A DNA stretch of 64,000 nt from Littorina saxatilis. Lineage: Eukaryota > Mollusca > Gastropoda > Littorinimorpha > Littorinidae. The notes beneath the pieces were generated by a model. It saw nothing but the letters and a program-made list of their open reading frames with translations, ran no database searches and was not told the origin of the DNA. The stretch lies in NCBI RefSeq assembly GCF_037325665.1, contig NC_090253.1:11640390-11704389 (forward strand), given 5' to 3'. Below are positions 25,396 to 37,800 of this stretch, one piece after another. The position numbers were made by a program, and so were the translations under genes. Position 1 is the first letter of the stretch; the number at the start of each line of letters is the position of its first letter.

Positions 25396-28300
25396 TGTGG
25401 TGTGTGTGTGTGTGTGTGTGGTGTGTGTGTGGTGTGTGTGTAGGTGTGTGTAGCAATTCCGGGATAACTACCAGGAAATGACAGATCTTTATGAAAATTT
25501 ACATGTGAGTTCTTCCAGATAATACCCCAACATGTTTTTTTTGTCATTTAAGAGTTTCGGCTAGCCAGGTTTTAGTAGTCTCAACTATTTATGATCCCAT
25601 GTTTTAAGTGTCGATGTTTTAGTTTCAGGCTGACAGATTGACTAAATGTTTTAATATTGATTGATGCGGCTTGTTCCTTTTTTCTCAGACAAGTACCGCG
25701 CAGCACGGACGTCCCGAGCGCTGCTGGTGATGCTTGATGCGACTTGTTTATTGTTGTCAGACATCCACCAAGTACCGCGCTGTGCAGACGTCCCGAGCGC
25801 TGCTGGTGATGCTTGATGCGACTTGTTTATTGTTGTCAGACATCCACCAAGTACCGCGCTGTGCGGACGTCACGAGTGCTGCTGGTGATCGCCCCGGTGC
25901 AGGAGATTGTGGTGACTACCTGCTGTTCCACCCTCACCACCAACCTGGCGTACGCCGGTCTGGCTGTTGCCACGGTGACTGTCGCCAACATGAAACCCCT
26001 CACCAACAACACCGGGGGAGTCAGTGAGTAGTCTTCTTCTTCCTCTTCTTCCTCCTCCTCCTCCTCCTCTTCTTCTTCTTCTTGTCGTTCGTCAGATGGT
26101 AACGCCCGTCTCCTCCATGAAAGTGATGTGCGCTGCAGGTCCTCCAGATTGCCGTAGAGTTTTCTGGCCACGGGGGTGGGGTCTGGCCACCTCCTGTTTC
26201 TGAGCGCCTCGTGGAGCTGACAGGACTGTAGCAGATGTGGTTCTGAGTGCCTCGTGGAGCTGACAGGACTGCAGCAGATGTGGTTCTGAGCGCCTCGTGG
26301 AGCTGACAGGACTGTAGCAGATGTGGTTCTGAGCGCCTCGTGGAGCTGACAGGACTGTAGCAGATGTGGTTCTGAGCGCCTCGTGGAGCTGACAGGACTG
26401 TAGCAGATGTGGTTCTGAGCACCTCGTGGAGCTGACAGGACTGTAGCAGATGTGGTTCTGAGCGCCTCGTGGAGCTGACAGGACTGCAGCAGATGTGGTT
26501 CTGAGTGCCTCGTGGAGCTGACAGGACTGCAGCAGATGTGGTTCTAAGTGCCTCGTGGAGCTGACAGGACTGTAGCAGATGTGGTTCTGAGCGCCTCGTG
26601 GAGCTGACAGGACTGTAGCAGATGTGGTTCTGAGCGCCTCGTGGAGCTGACAGGACTGCAGCAGATGTGGTTCTGAGCGCCTCGTGGAGCTGACAGGACT
26701 GCAGCAGATGTGGTTCTGAGCGCCTCGTGGAGCTGACAGGATTGCAGCAGATGTGGTTCTGAGCGCCTCGTGGAGCTGACAGGACTGCAGCAGATGTGGT
26801 TCTGAGCGCCTCATGGAGCTGACAGGACTGTAGCAGATGTGCTGTCAGGCTGCCAGTCTTGCAGGGACGCTGCCCTGTATGGCCGATGCAGAGTTTTGAG
26901 TACATGTGATATTTCAGGCCTGGTGAGGAGTCCTGGTCTTGATGGTGTCTGTCAGCACAGGGTGTGGAGTCTCTTTGCACAGTGTTTGGAGCTTTGTTCA
27001 ATGTTGCGTTGAATGTTGCCTTTTGCTCCAGTTTTAGGACAGTGATAGAGGATGCCTTTCAAAAAATACTTTCAGTGTTGTTTGAGTCTGTGTCTATGGA
27101 TGTATCAGCGTGTATGAGACAGCAGTGACAAAAGTATGAACTCAACAGTACGACTGCATTGCAGCATCTTGTCATTATTCACTTGGTTAACTATCTCTGT
27201 ATTTTGTGAAGAGGTTTAGAATCAACTAGAAACTGTTTTGAGAACACATGTGGGGGTGGGCGTTTACAAAGTACTATACACAGTTTCTGACCCAAAGTAG
27301 GGTGTGGGCATTTGCTGGATACTGGGAGCTTACAAGGTAGTTTACAGTACTGGAATCCCTGGCCTGTGTGGTGTGGGTATGGCATCTGGGAGCTTACAAG
27401 GTAGTTTACAGTACTGTAATCCCTGGCCTGTGTGGTGTGGGTATGGCATCTGGGAGCTTACAAGGTAGTTTACAGTACTGGAATCCCTGGCCTGTGTGGT
27501 GTGGGTATGGCATCTGGGAGCTTACAAGGTAGTTTACAGTACTGTAATCCCTGGCCTGTGTGGTGTGTTGCAGCCAGTGGAGACCCAGGTAGCGAGCGGT
27601 TCGTCGTCAAGCCCGCCTTCAGAGAAGTTGCGCCCTGTCCCTGTGACCTGACATACCTGGCCTGCGATATCAACTGTTGCTGTGACACGGTGTGTACGTC
27701 TGGCTGGCTGGCTGGCTGTCTGGCAGATGGTGGCTCCCTGTCTCTTCATATATACGTCTCAATTCATGTTATCCCTAATTGATATGTCTCGGCTTGATCC
27801 ATTCAAATTCCTAATTGTTTTGAGTAGGCATGAACAATTTTATTTTTAAGGGAGATAAATCAAATGCACGTGACTCACTGGGAAAGACAGAAGTTTTCAA
27901 GTGGAGTTGTCAAGTGTTTCATTTCACTGTCAAGCAGTGTGTATGTGTTATGTGTAAGAAATTCAGTGATTGTTTTGCAGTTTGTTGTGTTTGAATGTTC
28001 TCAAGCCAAGCAACATTCCTTGTGTGCTGCACATGGTTGAAATAGAATATAACATTGTTTTGCAGTTTGTTGTGTTTGAATGTACTCAAGCCAAGCAACA
28101 TTCCTAGTGTGCTGCACATGGTAGAAATAGAATATAACATTTTCGTTCCCCTAGGAGTGCTCCGATTCCCAGAAGGAGACGTTCAGCGAGTGTATCCCGG
28201 GGCGACCAGGTGGCCTTGACCCCGGCCCTGACCTTCGCGACTGCAAGTCTCGGCACTTTCCCCGGGCCGACTGGTTCCCGCTGATGTGCGTGCAGTTCGA

Positions 28301-31131
28301 GTCCAACGCTTTCCTGGGCGAGTTCTACAGCAACACGGGCAAGCTGGACTCGACTGTCGACATCACTCGCAGGCTGGTGCAGGAACAGAAGACTAACGTC
28401 TACACATACAGGTAAGTGTCAATACCTACTGGTAATGGCTATAACTACAGGTGAATGTCTATACCTACAGGTAATGGCTATACCAATAGGTAATGTCTAT
28501 GCCTACAGGTAATGTCTATACCTACAGTTAAGTCTATTGCTAAAGGTAAATGTCTATACCTACAGGTAAGTGTCTATAGCTGCAGGTAAATGTCTATACC
28601 TACAGGTAATGTCTATACCTACAGGTAATGTCTATACCTACAGTTAATAGTCCATTGCTAAAGGTAAATGTCTATAGCTACAGGTAAATGTCTATAGCTA
28701 CAGGTAAATGTCTATAGCTACAGGTAAATGTCTATACCTACAGGTAAGTGTCTATACGTACAGGTAAATGTCTATACCTACAGGTAAGTGTCTATAGCTA
28801 CAGGTAAATGTCTACACCTACAGGTAAATACACCAACAGGTTGAAGTGTCTCACTGGTTTGGCTGCTTCCTTCAAGCAGAACAATGGCAACTGCATGTGA
28901 GAAATAGACAAAAAAAGACTCCAAAAGTACTGTTCTTACATTAATACAGAGCTACACAGTACAACACTTTGTTCAAGGAAAGATTTATCTTTCTAAGGCA
29001 CAAAAAAAAAATAGGTGTGGTTACGGTAACATAGCCCCAAAAAATAGGGTAGGAAGGTAGGCAATCACTTTTTTTTTTTTAACTTTTTTTTCTAATGTGT
29101 ACAAATTAAACCTACTTGACAGGGAAATAAGTGTGCGACTCGAGCGCTTTCGCTTTCATTGCGTTTTCTGCACTCGTTTTCTTGGGTTTTTGTTTTTGTT
29201 TTTGACAAATGTAATAAAAAGTTATAGGGTCGGCCCCTAAAAATAGGGTAGGTCGGGTTACCGTAACCACACCTATTTTTTTTTTAGGCCTAAGATATGT
29301 GTCTTTGCATGTCTGTTTAGCCTGTGTTGTTATTATGTAAAGGAGATTATCAGACTGAAAAGTGCTGAACCAGTTGAAAACTCCTTCATGTTTCGGATCC
29401 TGAAGTCTTTGGTTTCCATCCCCATGCTGGTGGCATCACCCCCTCATCATCATTTTCACACTTCAGTATTTTGACGAGACGAGCCTCCTGCCAGCAAGTC
29501 AAAGAAGACGGACACATTAGCCTTGTCCGAGTCCAAATAACAATGTAAAATAGCTCTACTTTCCAAGGATATTATTGCTCAGTACAATCATGAGGCTGCT
29601 AAGTATCGATGTTGATTTGATGTTTCGCCCTTCCAAGGAGCTATGTTGCTGTCTTTCTTGCTACGTTTCACTTGTTGTTGTGTGAGCAGAGAGACAGAGG
29701 CGCGATTTTCAGACCTGGGGCCGGTGGAAAGCTACGTGGTTGGACGCAACATTCTCACCATCTACCCCCAGGATGCCGCCGGTAACCTCCCGTTTCCACA
29801 GCGACTGTCGCTGGGTGAGTGCGTGGACTCGGCCCCCGTCCAGTTCCTGCAGGACTCTGCGTCCACCTGCCCTCGCACCCTGACCGTGGAGAGCTGCGCC
29901 GACCTGACGCCGTTCAGCGCGCGGAGCTACGTGCAGGCCAGCTCTGTGTACGACCCCGCCTGTCCCACCGCATTCCACGTCAGCTCCACCGGGCGCAGCA
30001 TTCTTGACGTGGCTCAGCGGGTCAGCGTCAACGTCAACTACTACTGCGCTCCAAACGTCAGCGCCTACGTTCAGTCCACCACCACCAAACTGTCGGACCT
30101 CGTGGCGCCAAGGACAGTCTACACTTTCCGCCCGGGGCTTGAGAGCGTGAACTGCACGGAGCCGTGTGGGGAAGACTCGCAGTGTCTGTCGTTCCAAGCC
30201 ACCGCGGAGGTCGAACCTTTCCCGCTCCCAGACCGCTGCGCCGACGACAACAGCTACAGGCTTCTCCCCGCTCCATCCTACGACGCAGCCGCAGGCGTGT
30301 GTCAAGACGTGGTGCTTGATGTACGCTATAAGTTCACGTGGGCTGGCCAGGAGGTCACCGGGCTCACAGCCGACATCGTTGTTGGAAACGTCCCTGTGTT
30401 GTCTGGAAGCGAGACTCGCATGGGTCAAAAGTTCAGCGTGGATTTTGCCCATGACTACTCAGGGCCGTCCAACCAGTCCGACAACTTCCAGCAGGTGACC
30501 ACAGCTTACCCGCGCTCCGGGAGGCCAGGTGATTATTACCATCATCGTCATTACACTCGTTATCTGTGGGATTGTTGTCATTGTCATCATTATCATAAAC
30601 GTCGTTGTCATGAACATTGTCATTGTCGTTGTTGTCATCTTCATCATTGTTGTCATCATCATTGTTGTCATCATCATCATCATCATCATCACCGTCATTG
30701 ATCATCACCACCATGATGTCATTGTGGTTGTCTTGCATCACATTTCCATAAGTTTCAGCACTGTTAGTCTGCTTGCTTGCTTGGTAGGACTGAGGCAAAC
30801 AAAAAGCACATTTCTGTTTTGTAAAATACGGACAATAAAATATTTTGTTCTTGTTTACTAAGCATATTTGTCTTTGGTGGAATGATGTCGGAACATACTA
30901 GCATTTCTCCTTTCTTTCTGTATGTAGCCTAACATGTCTGAACATTTGTGTGTTGTTCCTTGTTGCAGGGTATGAGCTGGGAAAGCCGGTGTCCACGGGG
31001 TGCAACTCAACCAACACCACCACCGGGGAGTCCCTGCCCGTCGGTCAGAGTCAAGACAAGCAGATCGCTGTCTGGAGTCCTGGTCAGCTTGATACGTCTG
31101 TGTGTGTGTGCGTGTGTGTGTATGCGCGTAC

Positions 31132-31173
<42 letters not shown>

Positions 31174-31189
31174 GTGTGTGTGTGTGTGC

Positions 31190-31235
<46 letters not shown>

Positions 31236-33585
31236 AGTCAGGATGGGAGGGAGAGAGAGACACACACAATCATAAAGGTTTTATTTTGAAAGCCAACCAC
31301 CTATACATGTACACAAGTAGGAGGTAGGAAACAAACGTGGAGTTTCTGACAAATAAAATCATTATCAATAAAGCCAAACAAAAATATATGTTGGTTTAGG
31401 GTTATGTGACAGGGTCGGTAGGTTGACTTTTTTAAATTTTAATTTAGTCAATTTTAAAGGAGGTTACTTCCCTTAGTCTCCATTATGGTTCGCAAAATGT
31501 GCCAACAGTTTCTGTTTTTTTTTTGAGAAATGAAAAAAAAGTTTTAGGGTCGGGGGGAAAAAATAGGGTCGGTCGGGTTACCTTAAACTTGGGAAACTCA
31601 GCAAAGATGTGTAGAGCATTATTTACACTCTCTGCAACATGAAAGATGTTGTGTAGAGCATTATTTACACTCTCTGCAACATGAAAGATGTTGTGTAGAG
31701 CATTATTTACACTCTCTGCAACATTAAAGAGAGACAGAGTGATGAGGATTGTTGTGCCAAGGACTGGAGATGGACTGACAATATTGTGCGTTGTCAACCT
31801 TTCTGATCAGGCTGTGATGTGTTAATTTCTACAATAGGAAACTGTTAGTGAAATTCTGTTTCTTGAGTCATTGGGGAGGGAAAAGGAGGCTGCAACTCCC
31901 ATGTGTGCTCAGTTTTTTTGTTTTTTTGTTGTTGCGAAAGTGGGGTTTTATGTGACTTATATGGCCATTTAGGCAGTCATACTCCGTTTTCAGGGAGTAA
32001 AATCTGACTGTATTGATACTACAGGTGTGGATGGCCTGTGCCTAACTTCCCGGCGTCGGTTCCTGACGTTCGGCGACAACGTGCAGTCCAGCTGTGCCCT
32101 GCGTCTGACCTTCAAGGACCTTGGTAGCTGCGACACGCTCAAGTACGTTATCTGGGTGTGAGCTGTTAGTGGAGTATAGCAATCTGTCCCTTGTTTAGCA
32201 TGCAGAGATCACATTCTTCCTCCTGGTGGGGGAATGCCTGAGCCCTCTAAGTGCACATCCCTGAAACACTGGCTACACACAACGCTATGACCAATATCTC
32301 TTTCCACTCCTATCGGCTATCTGCCACGTCCTAAAACACTGGCTACACACAACACTAAGACCAATATCTCTTTCTACTTCTATCGGCTATCTGCCACGTC
32401 CTAAAACACTGGCTATACACAACGCTATGACCAATATCTCTTTCCACTCCTATTTATTTATTTTTATTTTTATTTATTTATTTACGAGGATTTATATCGC
32501 GCACGTATCTCACCACACAAGGCGACTCAAGGCGCATGTTACCTATATCCTATCACGTCCTAAAACACTGGCTACACACAACGCTATGACCAATATCTCT
32601 TTCCACTCCTATTGGCTATCTGCCAAGTCCTAAAACACTGGCTATATACACAACGCTATGACCAATATCTCTTTCCACTGCTATCGGCTATCTGCCAAGT
32701 CCTAAAACACTGGCTATATACACAACGCTATGACCAATATCTCTTTCCACTTCTATCGGCTATCTGCCAGGTCTTGAAACACTGGCTACACACAACGCTA
32801 TGACCAATATCTCTTTCCACTCCTATTTATTTATTTTTTATTTTTATTTATTTATTTACGAGGATTTATATCGCGCACGTATCTCACCACACAAGGCGAC
32901 TCAAGGCGCATGTTACCTATATCCTATCACGTCCTAAAACACTGGCTACACACAACGCTATGACCAATATCTCTTTCCACTCCTATTGGGTATCTGCCAA
33001 GTCCTAAAACACTGGCTATACACAACGCTATGACCAATATCTCTTTCCACTTCTATGGGCTATCTGCCAGGTCTTGAAACACTGGCTACACACAACACTA
33101 TGACCAATATCTCTTTGCACTCCTATTGGCTATCTGCCAGGTCTTGAAACACTGGCTATACACAACGCTATGACCAATATCTCTTTCCACTCCTATCGGC
33201 TATCTGCCAAGTCCTAAAACACTGGCTATACACAACGCTATGACCAATATCTCTTTCCACTTCTATCGGCTATCAGCCAGGTTTAAGAATTTATAATTCG
33301 TAAAACTTGCAGTAGTTACTTTGCGCTGAATTTTACGTAATAGCCTTGACCCACAAGTCAGCAGCGAATGTGATAAACGGGTTATCTCCCCTGAAAAGCG
33401 AAGCAAGCTTCGAAGATGGCGACGATGGAAAAGAGAAGAACTGTGAGCGAACTGCGGAAGGTGTGTGTGGGTGTGTGTGTGTGATGTGTGTCAGTGTGTG
33501 TGTATATGCGCGTGCTGTGTGTGATGTGTGTCAGTGTGTGTGTATGCGCGTGCTGTGTGTGTGTGAGGCTGTGCTTGCGTGAGCT

Positions 33586-33619
<34 letters not shown>

Positions 33620-34037
33620 CGATAGTGAGAGTAGGGTATGGTTGTTGGTGAAAGTTGAGTTGGACACTGGGGTTGGGCGGGTGTGTGTGTCAGAGAGGGT
33701 TGTGTGTGTGTGTGGGGGAGGGGGTGGACTGCGTGTGTGTTTATTTGTGTGTGTGAGGGTTGTGTGTGTGTGTGGGGGGGGGTTGACTGCATGTGTGGGT
33801 TTATTTGTGTGTGTGAGGGTTGTGTGTGTGTGTGTGTGTGTGGGACTGCGTGTGTGTGTTTATTTGTGTGTGGTGTGTGTGTGCCTTTCGCCTTGTATTG
33901 AGGAAATTAAACTGCGTTTGCGTATTATGTGTGTGTTTGCAAGCGTGCGTGTATGTTAGGCATATCTCAGTAGGTGTGTGTATGTGCGCGTACGTGCAAT
34001 GTGTGTGCGTGCGTGCGTGTGTTTGTGTATGTATGTA

Positions 34038-34101
<64 letters not shown>

Positions 34102-34755
34102 ATAAACAAACTATCAAGAACAAAACAAAACTGAACAAACGAAATGTTTTCCCCCCAACTCTGATTATTGCTTGTTTCGGAGACGACTGTGATTTTGACT
34201 TTTTGAGTAAGCCTACACGAACACACAAGCTCAATACAGCCGGCAACAAGTTCGCCGGTCGGGGCAGTGAAATACTATTTCAAATAGATCTATTTCACTA
34301 AGAATGTCAATGGATATAGGGCAACATACTTATTTTTTAAATCAGTGATTGATTAGATCGTCATATTTTTGTGACACTGAGACCAAACCATCAAAAAATT
34401 AGCAATAGGCCTTGAATCAAAGTCGTGCGAGATCTGACCTTGCTGCAAATGTACGTGTACGACTTGATTGTGTTGACGTTCAACTGGTAAGCTGGGCGAT
34501 TGCAGGCTTTTATCCAGCGAAGGCAGCGATCTAGATGGTACAGATGCTTTCCCGGTTTCACAAATGGGATGAATTTCACGCCAACACAGCGTTCAGGATA
34601 CCTATCATCCGTTTTACATTGTCCCCAAGCACAGCGCTTGTTAGGCGGCATTTGTGTGTGTTTGCTTCCTAAAACAAGGGAAGTAACTCCCAGAGCCTCG
34701 ATATGTGGATATGGTTAATTGCTTCTTAGGGTTTTGTGATTTGTGTGTGTGTGTA

Positions 34756-34809
<54 letters not shown>

Positions 34810-37800
34810 ATCGTTTATTTAAAATATGTGAGCAGTTTTGTTGGTTGTAACACAGTTGTGTTGGCGCTGTCATTGCAGACGGACAATTCTCAATCACCTT
34901 AACATTCTGATGCCGTCCAATGTCATCGGTCGCTACGGTTACAACAGCCCTGATATTGACGACATGTGGATTGAAATACTCAGGTACGTCTTGCTTCTCA
35001 CTGTTTCTCTGTCTCTGTCTGTCAGGGTCTGTGAATTTCTGTCTCTCTTAGCTCACATTTTCTTGTCTAGATTAATTCTCTTTTTCATTTTCTTCTTTCT
35101 TTTTTTTAATTCTTAGATTTACAGTTGAAAGTCTAAATCCCCATGGCTGTTGCAGCTGTTTAATGTGGCCTAGCAAATGTGATGTCCGCTTTGTCTTCTG
35201 AATAATGGGGGGACATTTTGAGCTGTGTTTCAGAAAATCCATCTTTGAAGACATTGCAGGTCTGGGGATAAATGAAAAGTAGTGTTGACAACTTGTGTCT
35301 TAAAGTAGTGTTGACAACTTGTGTCTTAAAGCAGTGTTGACAACTTATGTCTTAAAGTAGTGTTGACAACTTATGTCTTAAAGTAGTGTTGACAACTTTT
35401 GTCTTAAAGTAGTGTTGACAACTTGTGTCTTAAAGTAGTGTTGACAACTTGTGTCTTAAAGTAGTGTTGACAACTTATGTCTTAAAGTAGTGTTGACAAC
35501 TTATGTCTTAAAGTAGTGTTGACAACTTTTGTCTTAAAGTAGTGTTGACAACTTGTGTCTTAAAGTAGTGTTGACTACTTATGTCTTAAAGTAGTGTTGA
35601 CAACTTATGTCTTAAAGTAGTGTTGACAACTTTTGTCTTAAAGTAGTGTTGACAACTTATGTCTTAAAGTAGTGTTGACAACTTATGTCTTAAAGTAGTG
35701 TTGACAACTTATGTCTTAAAGTAGTGTTGACAACTTGTGTCTTAAAGTAGTGTTGACAACTTGTGTCTTAAAGTAGTGTTGACAACTTACGTCTGCCTTC
35801 CAGAGATGACCCTTTTGCTCCGGAAGAAGAGCCAACAACAACACCGCCACTCACCACCACCACCACAACAGTTGCCACTCCAAGTACCACCGACCCTAAC
35901 GCAACGACGATAGTCACCGTAACCATTCCCACCACTACCACCCTGCCGACGAGCACTGAGAACAGCACGCAGGAAGTGCCCTTTGACCCCTTATCGCTGC
36001 GTAGCGGTGTGTGTCGCGACGTGGTAAGCGGAATTCACCTGGAGATTATGTACGCTGAGACAGGACGCAACAATCGCTACCCACTGCTGGAAATCATCGG
36101 CGCTGCTGTCAGGTAAGAGAGAAAAAGGGAGGGAGTAAGAGAGGGAGGGAGTGAGAGTGTGTGTGAGTGAGAGGAGATAGTTTGTGAGAAAATGAGAGAG
36201 AGAGAGAGAGAGAGTGTGTGTATTCATTGGCAAGATTACAGTGAAACCCCCCCTCGATATTTCGGTGGTCGTTTTCAAGAGGTGGTGGTAAAGGCAGATT
36301 GGACTGTAATTGCAATATGTTGCGTTGTGCAGGTACACGGTCAGCAACTGGAGCATGGCGTGCAGCGGGCCGAGCGCGGCGTCGCAGTGCAGCAACACCA
36401 GTGACGTCACACGCCCCTTCCTGCTGACCAGCTCCGTGCACTACACCAAGGTGTCGCCCACCACCCCGCAACAACCCATCCTGTGAGTCATTACAGTGTT
36501 CTTAATGATCGAACGTGTAGCAAAGACCTGTACGCGTACGTGTAGATATTGCGTCCCCTGTGACTCACTTTTTTTCTCCAATGTTCCAAATGCATACGTT
36601 GTTTTGCTCCCACCAAGACTGCAGATCTTGGCAAACGCGTGACGTTAAAACTAGATTTTATGACGTTACCCAGACTCGTTCCCGGTCACGTGCTAAAAAG
36701 TTCCACATCTAGATCTGTCTCATTACAGCTTTGGGCTTTTCTTCTTTGTTAGTTTCTATTCTGTGAGTGATTGACGGTTTGGGCTTTTCTTTCCATTTTC
36801 TTTTGTTAGTTTCTAGTTTGTGAGTTGGTAGCTTGTTTAACTCACCTGAGTTATCCATGAGTCTTAGTACTGACCGCTGTCCTTTCCTCTATCAGCCAAC
36901 CTTGAGGTTATCTCCCATGTTTTGGATGGTAGAGCAAAACTGTGTTTTGAGAGGGAGTCTTCAATCAGGGTTCTTCAAAGTGGGGAAAACTGTGTTTTGA
37001 GAGGGAGTCTTCAATCAGGGTTTCTTCAAAGTGGGGAAAACTGTGTTTTGAGAGGAGGGAGTCTCCAATCAGGGTTTCTTCAAAGGGGGGAAAACTGTGT
37101 TTTGAGAGGGAGTCTTCAATCGGGGTTTCTTCAAAGTGGGGAAAACTGTGTTTTGAGAGGGAGTCTTCAATCAGGGTTTCTTCAAAGTGGAGAAAACTGT
37201 GTTTTGAGAGGGAGTCTTCAATCAGGGTTTCTTCAAAGTGGGGAAAACTGTGTTTTGAGAGGGAGTCTTCAATCAGGGTTTCTTCAAAGTGGGGAAAACT
37301 GTGTTTTGAGAGGGAGTCTTCAATCAGGGTTTCTTCAAAGTGGGGTTCCACTGTTTTACATTACCAATGGTGAGTCGTTACCAATGGTGAGTCGTTACCA
37401 ATGGTGAGTCATTACCAATGGTGAGTCGTTACCAATGGTGAGTCGTTACCAATGGTGAGTCATTACCAATGGTGAGTCGTATAAGCATTTGCTATTCTTG
37501 TTCTTTTGTTTCAATTTTTTTTTCTTCTCTTTTGTTCATTGTCTCTTTCTCTCTGTGTTTGTGTTCCTCTCTGTTTAACCGATGACATTTGTGGTCTATG
37601 GCAAGTTCTTTTTGACTCACATGCGAAGCAAAAGTGAGTCTATGTACTCACCCGAGTCGTCCGTCCGTCCGTCCGGAAAACTTTAACGTTGGATATTTCT
37701 TGGACACTATTCAGTCTATCAGTACCAAATTTGGCAAGATGGTGTATGATGACAAGGCCCCAAAAAACATACATAGCATCTTGACCTTGCTTCAAGGTCA

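Noticed and set aside
26021-27001. 326- and 240-codon minus-strand frames with HEALRTTSA / SAPRGAQNH repeats
   Set aside because: Product of the 43-bp intronic minisatellite (3n+1 unit); no start context or domain.
29709-30452. 247-codon minus-strand frame opposite exon 15
   Set aside because: Shadow of a GC-rich coding exon; the plus strand carries the recognisable tectonic domain.
30540-30701. His-rich C-terminal extension of the exon 15 frame
   Set aside because: Lies after a good splice donor (CCAG|gtgatt) and is (CAT)n read-through; splicing to 30969 restores the TCTN2 'GYELGKPV' block.
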